Position numbers and translations under genes: made by a program. Positions 43,433 through 55,372 of a stretch of 64,000 nt of DNA are shown here, piece by piece (positions within the stretch are counted from its first letter, which is position 1; the number at the start of each line of letters is the position of its first letter). Origin of the DNA: Dimorphilus gyrociliatus (taxonomy: Eukaryota > Annelida > Polychaeta > Dinophilidae). The notes beneath the pieces were generated by a model. The model was not told the DNA's origin. It searched no databases and saw only the letters and a list, made by a program, of their open reading frames with translations. The stretch covers positions 124,001-188,000 of the forward strand of contig CAJFCJ010000035.1 in assembly GCA_904063045.1 (NCBI GenBank), written 5' to 3'.

Positions 43433-44880
43433 ATATCTAGTTTTTCCATAATAAAGAATTCTTGTTCCATAATTCTTCCATTAAATTGAATATTCAGTTT
43501 TGTTTTTCCTTTTGTCTTTAAAGCATTTCCCTCTGCTGAAGTGATGATTGGTAAGCCAGTAGTTTCTTTCTTGATGAATTTAGAATCCATTAACCTGATT
43601 TCTTTTTCTGTAATAAATGACAAAAGTGCTCCTGAATCACATAAAGCAATAACCTCTCTTCCATTATGATTTTTCATTCGAAATTGGAAATCTTTTCTGC
43701 CTTTTACCAAAGAAGTACACTTAAAATGTGCGATTTTCTCTTCTTTGAGATTAAATATTGCCATTCTTCCTTTAGAAATTTCAGTTTCATTAGGTTCATC
43801 AGGTCCAACATGTATTAGTCTGTTAAAGCTGCCTTTTTCATTATTTCCTGCATTTCCATTTCTTTGTTGTTGAAATCTATTTTGAGAAAAAGGTTTAAAT
43901 GTATGTTCATTTTGATTTGAGTTACTCTGATTGTTGTCAAATCTCCTTTTGTACTGTTTGAATTCATTTTCGCTTTCTTTTCTTGCATTATCAAAAAATA
44001 TTTCTGCTCTTTTTGCCAATTTAATATACTGATTAACTGAGTTAATCTTTCCATCTTTTTCCACATGATTAACAATTTTTCCTTTAAGACCATTCCTGAA
44101 TACAGTTAACAGTTGAAGTTCTCTAACTCTTTCAGTAACACAAGCCATTTCAGTAGTATTGAATGGTAGGAATTTTTCCACAAGTTCTTTACTTCTTCTA
44201 ACAAAACTTTGGACAGTTTCATCATTGAACTGTCTCAATCTATCAATTTCTTTTTTGTAAGCCATAGGATCTGGATTAAATTCTTCATCCAATGCATCCC
44301 AAATTTCATTTTCATTTGCCATGGAGGGTAAACTTTCAATAACATCTCTGGCTCTTCCAGTAGTGTATTTTCTCAGCATTCGAACTCTTTTCTCTTCTGT
44401 ATCCCAAAGGTTTAATTCACAAGCTGTTTGAAAGTTCCTCTTAAAGGCCCAAGTATCTTTGCTACCAGAATAGGGTCTCAGTAAAGTAGTATTAGGTTTC
44501 TCATTAGCATCAATTAGAAGACTTGCAATTGTCTTTTCCAAAGCATTATCTTGAATGCCATCATAACTGAATTTTGGTTGAGTAGGATCAGGATTAACCA
44601 TACCTTCAGGAATTGTAGCTGCCCCAGTCATCAAATGGTACTTTAAAAAGCTATTACCATCAACTTTGGCTCCACTACTTTTAATTCTCAACATTAATTC
44701 ATTAATTTTTGAAAGATACTCATCTACTTCCTTGGCTCTGGCTTTGTCATTCTCATAAACCAAAATAACATTCATTGAAGTAGCATTGTGGGCTGTCGAC
44801 TGCGCCATATTTGTACTTTGTTGTATTGTAATTGTAGGAATTTCTGGTTCGTCACAACTGTAATCGTCCTTTCCAATCAT
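43433..44880 (-). CDS. Gag-protease of B2, 3' truncated
   Basis: The ORF is open from ATG 44880 (inside the LTR) past the break at 43433. It aligns throughout with the first 480 residues of B1: gag with DTWAFKRNFQTACELN and EEKRVRMLRKYTTGRARD, a basic Asn/Gln-rich region, then the protease active site LCDSGALLSFITEKEI and IITSAEG. There is no zinc knuckle in gag. The last 13 residues come from adjoining non-element sequence. The second ATG (Met 26) lies at the primer-binding site. Confidence 0.8.
44790..44807 (-). other. Primer-binding site of B2, tRNA-Ser-like
   Basis: On the reverse strand TGGCGCAGTCGACAGCCC starts four bases after the LTR. Its first 11 bases fit the complement of animal tRNA-Ser 3' ends (CGACTGCGCCA). 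It lies within the Gag reading frame. Confidence 0.65.
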
Positions 44881-45746
44881 TTACCAACTTGCCAAAGTAC
44901 TGGTCCAAATAGAACCTTTAAAGTTCGTCCACAAATAGTCTAACAAAGGCAATTTCGGTAGAAATTGATTAACAAAACACCAGTATTTCGTCCAAAGAAT
45001 ATGTATTGAGTAAAATGAGCTTCTAGTTCTAAACAAGCTAGTTTAAACAACTAGCTGACGGTTAGAAAACTGAACTATCAACTGTTAATTTCGTAGGGTT
45101 TATATACTCTTTTAAGGGTTGATAGTTCACAAATTTCAATGTTCACAAAAACAAAAGTAACATTTGAAGACAAAGAAAAGTTCTAAATATGGTCATGTTT
45201 TTATTGTTTTCCTCTTCTAAATAATAGTTGAATTTCGAAGGTTGGAGAGTTGCATAAGATGTAACAATTTTAGTAGGACAAGTCCAACAATCAAGAAAAC
45301 ATGTAGATTGTATATTTGACCGTTTTTATATTCTACCTTAATAATGATATTCAATTGATTGAGTTAGTAAATTTAGCATCAGCATATAAGGAGGAAGTAT
45401 ATCTGATTAATGCATGTTAAAAAGAACAGTATTGTGTATACAATACTGTTGAATAGTGAATATAATCTAACCTTAGAATTTAAGCATAATTGATAATTAA
45501 TTGAACTAGTTTTAGTTCGAAATCATAAATTTATGGATTAATAAATTGTAATATTAATGCTAGGTTGCAAATAGCAAATATTCTTTATATAATTCAATAG
45601 GTTTTATTACTGCATAATGTGTATGCACTGCCCTATGCGAAACTAGGTCACTACTGCTTATCTTTATCAGTGCTATCTGCATAGTACAATACTGGTTCAA
45701 TACTACTTCTCTATTGTAGAATATAGCTGACGAATGTATGTGTACA
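44812..45746 (-). repeat. LTR of B2
   Basis: 935 bp with TGTAC...GTACA ends. It is similar to LTR B at both ends but diverged in the middle. Confidence 0.85.
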
Positions 45747-45796
45747 GGCTTTGTATTCTTTTGATATCAAGTACTCTGTGCTGTAATTAGACACAA

Positions 45797-48700
45797 ATGG
45801 TAAATCTTCCAAACAGGGAGAATAGCAATCTTCGCAATATAGAGAAGCCTTTAACACAACTCTTCAATGTCTGCTCTAAACTTCCATTGAATATCTGCAT
45901 AGACTCGGATACAAAGAGAACCCTTTCTGCTCATATAATACTCAAGTGCCTTGAAACATTTTATAATGAAGTATTTAAGATATTCAATTTTTTTCCTTTT
46001 TGAATTGTCATTGAAATCTCTCATCTTTTATTGAACAGTGTAATTTTCTTAAAGAGTTTCTTCCCCCTGTGATTGAAACTATTGAGAAGCTGAAAGATCA
46101 AGATGATGATATTGAGATTCAGGTACTTTTTCTCTTCTATCTCTTTCAAGACACCTTTTTTCCAACACCAATTAGTAAGTAATGATATTCTTATGGTTAA
46201 AGGTGTCAGCTGACAATGTCTATTCAACTTATGAATTAACGGTTAAGAAGAAAGGCAATGCTGAAAGACAACTTGTTGACAATTTTTTAGCTGGTGACGG
46301 GACCAGTCTAGGTAGATATTTTATTGAAATAGTGATATTCTTCATATTTCCCATTTGACAGCCAAAATCCTTGAAATGTATCCAAGACAATCAAGCTATG
46401 TTCATACAAATTTTCAAACTATACTGGCAACTGTAAAAAACCTGCCCAATCACACAATATTCCAATTTATGGAACTAGTTGAAAAAATAATAGAACACAA
46501 TCCTAGTATAATAGATGAGGAATTTCTGGAATATACATTGGAGAATTTAGAAGGAGAAAATTCAAATTTCGTTTTAAATGTTACGTACAGCCTCATGTCA
46601 AACAGGAAAGATTTGTTTGTCAATTATCACAAAAGACTTGCCAACTTCATAAAAAGCTCTCACCCAAATAGTATTTTTGTTGTCAGTAACCTGCCTCAAT
46701 TGGCTGAAACAGAGGAATTGGCAACATTTTATACAAATTTGATTTGGGAAATTTTCTACAAAGTGAAAACTGAGCACCGCTCCTTTCTATTATCAGCTTT
46801 ACAAGGTATTGTTTGTAAATTTAAACAACCTGTTGCTATTTACAAAGATGAACTGCTGAAACTCAAAGATGGTCCAATGGTTGATCAAGTTCAATACATT
46901 ATTAATGTTATTGAAGGGAGGAGTCTAGAGGGCATTGCAAACATTTTAGATGATCACCAAGATGAATTGGAAAATCTTGATGTTAGAGTCACGGATAACA
47001 GTGGTAAGATAGTTGAACTTGACAGCGATCTGGTAAAGACTAAAGAAAAGATTGAAAATGTAAAAGAAGATTTGGAAATGATGAAAAATCAAGTTCAAAA
47101 GATTGAATATAATATTGAAAATCTTGATGAACGAGTAGAAAAACTTAGTCATATGACTCTCAGCCATGCTCCTTCTTGGTCCCGTCACCTTTCTGACCTT
47201 ATGAATAAACCAAGTGACAATGATTGGAGACTACTGGCATTAAAACTCAATTATAGCGTTGATGATGTCAGAAATTGGGCTACTCAACCTGATCCGTGTC
47301 TTTCCCTAATTGATGAATGGTTTGCCACTAATAATACAAAGGAGGCAACATTTGCAATCTTAAAGAATTTGAAAGATATGAATAGACTTGATGCGGCTGA
47401 GATTGTTGAAAATGCCCTTGAATCTGTAAAATCCATCATTGAAGATAAAAAAGTTGAAATGATAGAAAAACCAAAAGTGTTTATCAGCTATCAATGGGGT
47501 CATCAGGAGGAGGTCAAACTACTTTGCAAACATTTGGAGCAAGCTGGCTTCAAAGCTTGGATGGATATTGGTCAAATGGGTGGAGGCGATAGCCTATTCC
47601 AGAAGATAGACGATGGAATTAGGTCTGCTCAAGTCATTCTGAGTTGTGTAAGTTTAAAATACGCAAAATCAACAAATTGTTGCCGCGAAATTAATCTCTC
47701 AGCCAATCTTGGAAAAGCAATTATTCCCTTACTAATGGAAGATTTATCTTGGCCACCTAGCGGACCTTTGGGTCCCATTTTAGCTGAATATTTATATATC
47801 AAATTCTATCAAAAAAATGAAAAAAATAACAATCAAAACATTTTCTGGCATCCAGAAAAATTCCAAGAACTTTTAATGCAACTTCGCTTTCATTTAGAGC
47901 CTAATATGGAATTAATCAAAAAAGGTTCTCCCTACTTTGGTTGGACAAAGCATCTAAAAAAGGAGCAACACTCCAATGAATCCGAAATGCTAAAAGGAAA
48001 CTCTCCACCTCTCTTTATTTCCTATCAATGGGATAATCAAAAATTAGTTACAACTCTGTGTAGAAGCCTTTTGGAAAAGGGATTTGAATGTTGGCTTGAT
48101 ATTGCTCAAATGGGTGGAGGTGATTCACTTTTTGATAAAATTGACAATGGAGTAAGGAGAGCAAAACTTATCATATCTTGTGTTACTCAAAAGTATTCTC
48201 AAAGTGTCAACTGTAAAAGAGAAATTGGCTTATCATCGGAATTAGGAAAACCAATTGTTCCTGTACTTTTAGAGAATATAAAATGGCCACCCGAAGGACC
48301 AATGTCAAAGGCTTTTACAGATTTAAAGTATATTAATTTTTCAACAGTAAATGACAGAAATATTGGTGACAGTGATGAATTTATGCAGTTACTTCATACA
48401 ATTGATTTTCAACTAAAAGCTCAAAGGAGAGATGCTCTTTCTAAAAAAAACAAACAATCTGAAGAGGAAAAACAGCAAGATAATAAACTAGGTGAAAATA
48501 AAGAAGAGATGACACAGAGAAAAGGGGAAAACCATGATAATGAAAGAATGAAGCAGGCATCAATGGAAAACAAATTACACACAGAAGAAGAGAAGAATAG
48601 AGAATTTGAAGAAAAATTAAAAAGCAGGGAAAATATGATAAAGCAACTGCGAGAGGAAGTATTGGAAGTAAAACAGAACAATAAAGATATAGACAAGGAG

Positions 48701-48823
48701 CTAAACAAGGCACGGTTGAGATGGCATCTAGAAGAAGAAAGAAAAAGAATTGCACAGTTAAGAAAGGAAAAGGAGAATCCAACTAAAGAAATTAAAAAAT
48801 CATCAACTTGTCTACTCTTATGA
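45797..48823 (+). CDS. Death-domain protein with tandem TIR domains and CaaX tail
   Basis: Exons 45797-45970, 46039-46122, 46203-46311 and 46362-48823 join in frame (2829 bases, 942 aa). Layout: helical N-terminus, perhaps ARM/HEAT-like (1-310); coiled coil (about 319-386); death domain (about 400-480, NDWRLLALKLNYSVDDVRNW); TIR 1 (about 494-640, VFISYQWGHQ, WMDIGQMGGGDSLF); TIR 2 (about 670-810, LFISYQWDNQ, CWLDIAQMGGGDSLF); charged coiled coil (about 830-932); C-terminal CLLL after a Lys-rich stretch, a geranylgeranylation-type CaaX box. Both TIRs keep the glutamate (CCREINLS, CKREIGLS) aligned with the SARM1-type NADase residue. It probably acts in innate immunity or cell death at membranes. 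AATAAA lies at about 48928. Confidence 0.88.
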
Positions 48824-48839
48824 GGAAAAACAAGGTAAT

Positions 48840-51424
48840 TTTATTTTAACATGTTTCCCGAAGTAAACCTGAAAATGTCCAGAATCTTTTGCACATCAAT
48901 TTAAATGTTTAATGTATATGTTTCAATAATAAAATGTCAATTCAAAAAGTTTACCAGTTTTCTCTTGCAAAATGCATACTTCACTGACTTTAAAAGTTTC
49001 TGATTGGTGTCTTTATATTCACAAATATTCAATATGTTTTCTATCAGTTTATATTTATTATTTTCTATATTCAAAAATAGGTCTCTGGCCATTTTCAATC
49101 AGGGTTCTGGCTGTTTTCAGCCCACCTCTAATAGTTATCAATCATCCAAAGATTCAAAGATCCATCACATTCACAACTTCATAGATGGAGCCACTTCAGT
49201 GTTAAGAGAATTCAACAGATTGTTATCTAAATTTGCAATATTTGTGCAGTAATGAATGTATAGATAAGCAGGGAAATTGTTTCTTTAACTTCTATTGGAA
49301 CATTTATCACAAGTAACCTTCACCTTTGGATTGAAATCATCTATTTTATTGTAGAGAATATTAACTATATCATTTGGCCTATTTATCGATGAGTTTCATG
49401 ATTATTGGTAATTCAATCAAATGATTCCAATCAACATGTTTGGTAAAACGGATCAAAAATTCTTTTGCAATCACTCTTATTGATTGGTGGAGAAAAGTAT
49501 GAAAAAAGTTCAAGGTAGTTGTGCAACAGTGCTCACCATTCCTTTCAGACAAGTTTCAAATCCACCTCCACTATTGACCAAGCCAACCACTTCAACCATT
49601 CTCCAGCCAGTGGATACTGTGCTTCCTCCAAAGTAATGCATATCTTTGACATTCCTTTGCCATTTGAAAAGTGGCTCCATCTGTCATATCTATTTAATAA
49701 AATACTTCATCAATTATTAATTGATCTGAAGCCAAATATTAACCAAAAGACAGTTGTACAACTAATAAAAGTTTGTTTAAATGTTTCTTTGTCCAAGAAT
49801 ATCATGTGTAAAAAATTCAAATTCAAATTTAGGCAGTTGTACAGTATTCTGAATCTGATATGTCAGACTGACGATGACTCATCAAACAGGCTTAAGTGGG
49901 ATACAACAGAAAACGTCCACAAACCATGGCTTTTATCCTAATCCTAATCCAGTGCTTGACTTTACCTAACCTTTGTTCATTATCCCTAATCCTTGGAGGA
50001 GACCATCCTAAGTACAAATCAGTTGCTGTCTTCATCTTTTCAATGCAAAATCTACCCTTGAAATTTCAAATATGTGAAAGTTTTCTGTTGACATTCATTA
50101 TCCATTTTCTATATTCTCAAGTAGAAATCAATCAAGTTTGTAGAATGTTAAAACTAATGAAAAACCAATCAACCAATCTATTATAAAATTCATTGGTTTA
50201 AAAGAATAGGCCTAGATTGTATTTTTTACTATAACCCATTGTTTGTCTCTTCTGGAAATTTTCTAGTCTTTGTCAAATTGGAGAGGAAAAGTGGAAAAAA
50301 AACTGGTTAAATTACTTTTTAATTTTTTTAAAGTCCTATAGATGGCGTTACCATTCCAAATTGTGATAAAAAAATTAAAACTAGACAATAATGTAAAAGT
50401 TGCTAGTGTTTAATCAATACATAGAAATAGTCAACACTTGTTGTTGCTGTTGTTAGATGAGTTTTAATCTTCAAATGTTTCTGATAACAGAGAGAGAGAG
50501 AGAGAATGTTAAAGGAAAAAGAGCCAAATTTGAATTAAATAAATAGAAATAAGTATTAGGCATAGTTTTTACATTAAATCTTCTATGCAATCCCTAAACA
50601 TCATTGTTGTAATGTTGAATTGACAATGAAGGGCTTGTCTTCTAGAGAGGAACACGTCATTTTAAATAAATAAATGACCTATGCCCACATTGAAAGGTGA
50701 AAAACAACATGCAACAGTAGAATGAAACCTTGGTTTGCCCACAATCACAAAAAGACATTGGACAACATATAAAGCAACCTATAAACACAAAGGATGTCAT
50801 ACTACTTACAACTGAACTATTAAACTCTTAGGAAAGTATGTAAACTCTATGAATTTAACAGTTGTGAGCCTAGTTACCTGACCTGTTGCTTGGGGATAAA
50901 AGTTCAGAATATTCAATACACATCTTATTTAGAGAATACAGTAGGTTCTATTTAGACCAGTAGTTTGGCCTGCTATCAGATAAACAATACAGACAATTTC
51001 AGTTGTGACAAGAATAAAATTCCAAAACTCCAAAAAATGTGTATTAGAAATATTGTTTGAATTTGAAATGGTAAATTTCAAGCATACCAAAAACAAATTT
51101 TATACACCTTCTTTGTAATGGAAAGATATTTGTATGTTTATTGATATATTCCAATAGATTAATATCAAACTTCAAAATAAATTGATTAATATAGCAATAG
51201 CAAGTGGCAATGTGAAAATCAATCACATGATGCATTTGCATTTAATATAAAGAAAAGAAGTAAGAATATGATAATTTGGAGATCTACTGTCAGAAATAAA
51301 CAGTCAAATGAGAAGGAAATGTATTTGTCCCAAGTTATCTAAATCACAATCATGACAAAAGTTAAATATCTTAGAAATATTCATTGACATATATTGTACA
51401 CTTATGAACTATAGACAATAGATA
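48840..51424. other. Intergenic, no firm gene
   Basis: A 140-codon ORF without ATG (49519-49941) ends in an LFNKILHQLL..., NQKTVVQLIKVCLNVS segment of unknown nature; I would not call it a gene. A (GA)n microsatellite lies at about 50489-50505. An LTR B-like scrap in the + sense is visible around 50830-51000. Confidence 0.45.
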
Positions 51425-51770
51425 TGATATTAATGGTACTTACAACATGATGCTAGAAGTAGTGGAGTAGATGTTGCCTCTAGGGTAGATGGTACCAAAC
51501 TACCAGAATCAAGCCCTTTTATAGGCAAAAGATAAGATATTACATAACCAAACATGTTGACAACAACACCAAGTGTTTATTTACATAAATATGATGTAAC
51601 AATTGACCCTTAAGGGTTTACCTACACAAAGTTGTTGTTGTTTACATCACTATTGCATAATATGATAACCCTTGACCCTGTTTGTTGTGAATAATCCTTA
51701 TCTGAAGTTAGACCCTTGTTGTTAACACCAATGGCACAAACAACTGATAAGGAATTGTATATAAGACAGG
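51425..51770 (-). promoter_or_regulatory. Promoter-like module, copy 3
   Basis: Reverse complement of the module at 37557-37880. On the reverse strand: CTATAAAAGGGCTTGATTCTGGTAGTTTGG (TATA at about 51514-51524), a leader, an ATG and a GTAAGTACC donor near 51440. It lies directly upstream of, and divergent from, the LTR of element C. Confidence 0.45.
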
Positions 51771-51974
51771 GCATAGGTAGTAAGAGGCATTCAGTCCTGA
51801 ATGAACCCTCTTAGTGAACAGGTCTAGTATTACTTTAGAATACAGTTATATTGTTATTATAAATTGGTTCTATATTCATCTTTATTCAATTCTACATCTC
51901 TTCTAAGTGGCTGACTCCTAATTCAGTTCTATTTGGACCAGTACTTACCTACAACCCCATAGCAGGAAAGTACA
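51771..51974 (+). repeat. LTR of element C, 3' part; 5' limit uncertain
   Basis: GTATATAAGACAGG (TATA-like, near 51759) and the following leader run to GAAAGTACA at 51974, the same terminal GTACA as families A and B, with CTATTTGGACCAGTACTT near 51930, also present in LTR B. The 5' end may extend into the promoter-like module. Confidence 0.5.
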
Positions 51975-51978
51975 AACT

Positions 51979-51995
51979 TGGTGCAGTTGACAGGA
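51979..51995 (+). other. Primer-binding site of element C, tRNA-Ser-like
   Basis: TGGTGCAGTTGACAGGA starts four bases after the LTR end. It resembles the B-family site with two C-to-T changes. Confidence 0.6.
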
Positions 51996-52011
51996 TAATT
52001 ATCTTTCAAAA

Positions 52012-53696
52012 ATGGCTAGTGCTGGAAGCGAATCCACTGCTAGTAGATCAAGTAAAGATGATAAGAAAATTAGTGAGTACATGCTAAAAGTGGAAGAATA
52101 TATGGAAGGAATAAGGAATTTGGGTGGATCTCTTGATGGTGATGCTTTCATTGCAAGACATGTGCAGACTGGTTCATTAACTCTTGCTAAGAATTCTGTA
52201 TATGGAAGTTCATGTAGTTGCAATCAACCATCTGGTAGTTCAAGTGAGCCAATGTCTCAAGAAAGAAATAGGGGACATAGGACAACAGACCAATTGGTAA
52301 TGTGAATCACTGAATTGGAACATACAATGGCAAATCTACTCTTGGATGCTGGTGAAAGACCTAATACTACATTGTTGAAACCAGATTCAGGAAGAGAGGA
52401 CACCTGGAATTTTAAAAGGAACTTCAGAACAGCTGCAGAAATAAGTTCATGGAATACTGAAGCAAAAAGAATCAGAATGTTAAGAAAGTACACTGTAGAC
52501 AAAGCTAGACTGGTTGTTGAAAGACTTCCTCCAGAAGCATCAGAAAGAGACATTTGGGGAGCTCTAGACTTTGAGTTTAATCCACCCTCAAAAGTCTATA
52601 AAAAAGAGGTTGACAACTTAAAGCAATTAACTGGTGAAACTGTAACAGGTTTTGCTGAGAGCAAGTGATCTCATTGAGAAATTATTGCCTGGGTCTGCAA
52701 ATGATAGGCCTGAGGTTATTGAAAAGATAAGAGAACTACAGTTGATAAATTCACTAAGATCTGGCTTGAGGGCTGGTATAGTCAACCATGTGGAAAAACA
52801 CAGAAATATACAGAGTGCAAAGAGGTATCTAGACTTGGCAAAGGAAGCTGAAGCATATCTTAGTACTCTATGAAAAGAAGAAGAAGAGGAACAACATTGG
52901 AAGAAAAATGATTGGAAAACTCACAATCCTCCACAACACAGACACAGTAATCTAGAGAACAAAGGCTACAATCCAAGATATGGCAGAAACCATTATGGAA
53001 ACAGGAGATCTGAATCAAAGTCAACACTCCACAGAATTACTTTTGAAAAACCTGACAAGCCATCAGATGGAGAAAACACAGCTGGACAAGAAGCAAAGTA
53101 CCATTTTAGATGTACTTCACAAGTCAAGGGACAAAATGATTTCATGTTCAGATTTGTGAATCCAAAAGGGAGAGAAACTTTGGCTCTTTGTGATTCTGGT
53201 ACTCTCATGTCCTTCATTACTGAAAAGGAAATACAGTTGCTGGGTGTAAAGGTCCAGATGAAATTACCTCCTGGGTCACCATGTTTCACTACAGCTGATG
53301 GTACAAGATTAAACACTCTTGGACACTGTAAATTAAATATTCAGTTTGCTGGTAAGATTCTAGAACAGGAATTTGTGTTTGTAAAAGATCTGGATTTGTC
53401 AATACTTCTTGGATCTGATTTTCTTTCAAAAAGTGGTGCAAAGTTGGATTTTGCAACAAAAACTGTATCCCTTCCTTTCTTCATTAGAAATGGTAAGGAT
53501 GCAAGGGAGGAATTACACATGGAATCTTCTCATAGAGCTGAAGCAGATCAAAGAAGATGAACAAAAACAAGAAGAAACTTTCTGTTAGAATGATTAGGAA
53601 TGAAAAGAATTCAAGGAATGCAGTGGGGTTAACCAGAATTGAAAAAGAAAGAAGAAAATTGGTAACTATTGTTGAGGAGTTTGAAGAGATTGTGGC
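52012..53696 (+). pseudogene. Gag-protease of element C
   Basis: Gag starts at ATG 52012 (MASAGSESTASRSSKDD) and aligns with B Gag across several frames: 52012-52305, 52315-52668 (DTWNFKRNFRTAAEI, RIRMLRKYTVDKAR) and 52652-52873. After a basic region the protease ORF 53144-53560 has LCDSGTLMSFITEKEI and SILLGSDFLS. A TGA at 52303 and at least two further frame changes break it. After 53690 the element is replaced by MULE-type repeat sequence; no RT is present. Confidence 0.75.
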
Positions 53697-54423
53697 AATT
53701 TTTGGGACAATTCGGTCTGTTTTGGAACAATTCAGTCTGTTTTTGGGACAATTCAGCCTGTATTTAAATTAAGAATAGTACACTTTTTTTAAAACTCAAA
53801 CAATATAAAACACCAGTTTATTTCATTATGTAATGGAACTGTTACCAGTTTTTTTGTGTATATTTTATTTCTTTAACTCCAGTGAAAGCTTTTTTGATTT
53901 TAAAGAACTAAAAATTGATTATTAATTGATAATATAAAGTGTGAAAAAAGAAAATTCAATTGTACATAATGAATTTAAAAACATGCTGGTTGTGTACAAA
54001 GAAATTTTATTGGAATCAACAGAAAGTAAGATGCAAACTTTGCAAGCATTTTTATCATAGAAAGTGTTCCAAAAGTAAGTAAATATTTTTCTTTTCTTTC
54101 CTTTTTGTAAAACTTACATATTTTTAATCAGAAAATGATTATTGTGTTGATTGCTTCAATGTTAGAAGACAAAAGTTTTAATTAAGTTAAGAAAAATTGT
54201 TGAGAAAAAAAATGAAAGTCATTCAAATGAAAGTCAAAATGAACTGGGTGCTATGAATACTGAACAATTTCATGAAGAAAATCAACAAGTAAATAACTTG
54301 TAACTTTTCTCAGTTGAAAAATTGTTAAAATTTTGTTATTTCAGTTGAGACTATCCTTCGATTTTGAAAATTGTATTGAGGATATATCTGAAGAAGAAAA
54401 TAATAATTCAAATAACTGTGATT
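53697..54423 (+). mobile_element. MULE-2, left end only
   Basis: Three copies of a roughly 23-bp unit (GGGACAATTC(A/G)GTCTGTTT type, 53703-53762) followed by a PHD-finger gene mirror the start of MULE-1. A TACCAGTTTTTTTGT block is also shared (53835; 13676). The element lies inside retroelement C and is cut at 54423 by the LTR of B1, so its right end is not visible here. Confidence 0.6.
53969..54423 (+). pseudogene. MULE-2 PHD-finger protein start
   Basis: Exon 53969-54074 and exon 2 from 54132 join across a GTAAGT..CAG intron and read CWLC, CKLC, HRKC and CVDC: C6, C9, C22, C25, H30, C33, C40, C43, a complete C4HC3 PHD ligand set. A TAA at about 54180 then stops the frame; coding-like acidic sequence continues in another frame (QLRLSFDFENCIEDISEEE) until the B1 LTR. 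Confidence 0.6.
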
Positions 54424-55350
54424 GTACTTTGTTCTATTGTAATTGTAGGAAGTCCTAGCTGGTTGCTATCAAATTCGTCCTCTCCAATCATTTACCAATG
54501 TGCCAAAGTACTGGTCCAAATAGAACCTTTCAAGTTTGTCCACAAGTAGTCTTAATAAATGTAATTCCAGTAAAAATTAACCAACAAACACCAGTATTTC
54601 ATTCAAAGAATATGTATTTGAGTAAATGAGTTTCTAGTTCTAAACAAGCAAGTTTGAACAACCAGCTGATGGTTAGAAAACTGAACTGACTACTGTTAAA
54701 TTCTAAGGGTTTATATACTTTTCCAATAGTTCACAGTTCACAGATAAAAATATTCACACAAACAAATGTAACAATTTGGATAAAGGGAAAGTTCAAATAT
54801 ACTTCCATGTTTGTTACTTTTTCTTTATCTTGGAGATCTTTTGCTCCCTATTTTAGTAGGTCAGAAAGTTGCCTAAGATGTAGCAATTATTAATAGAAGT
54901 TGGATTGATTCCAAAACACAAAAATAGGAAAATGTCAACTTGATGCCGTTTTAATATACAACAAATTATTAATAATAATTGTTTGTGTAAGATAATATGT
55001 TTCTGTGTAAAGGACTGGTAGGATAAAAGTATTAAACTTAATCATCTAATATAGTATTGTGCATACAATACTGTTCAAAAGTGACAATAATCTAAAAGCT
55101 CCAAATATAAATAGAATAGTGGAAGATATAATTAATATTCATTAAATATGATGTGTATAATAATTAGGGTTAACATCTAGTTTAAATAGTGTATGTTGTA
55201 GTTTTAGGCATGTAGAGTACTCTATAATACTCTTTCAATATTGCTTTCCATTGATGAATGAAATGTAACAATTTTGGTGTATTGTGTGAATTTGTGAGCC
55301 TGGTTATAAGCTTATGTGTTTAGTACCTACGAACTGCCTAAATGTGTACA
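54424..55350 (-). repeat. 3' LTR of B1
   Basis: 927 bp, TGTACTTTG to GTGTACA. It lacks the 25-base hairpin sequence seen at 63408-63432 in the other LTR. Confidence 0.93.
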
Positions 55351-55372
55351 AACATCCCACTCCTTTAAGACC
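55351..55372 (-). other. Polypurine tract of B1
   Basis: Reverse strand AAAGGAGTGGGATGTT directly precedes the 3' LTR. Confidence 0.65.

Larger units (their letters stand above)
43433..45746 (-). mobile_element. Retroelement B2, truncated: LTR, gag, protease
   Basis: LTR (44812-45746), primer site (44790-44807), gag and the beginning of protease are present. The element is cut inside the protease at 43433, where host-type coding sequence begins. It is clearly diverged from B1. Confidence 0.88.

Noticed and set aside
49519-49941. 140-codon ORF
   Set aside because: Starts with a non-ATG codon, has no recognisable domain and no splice-consistent neighbours.
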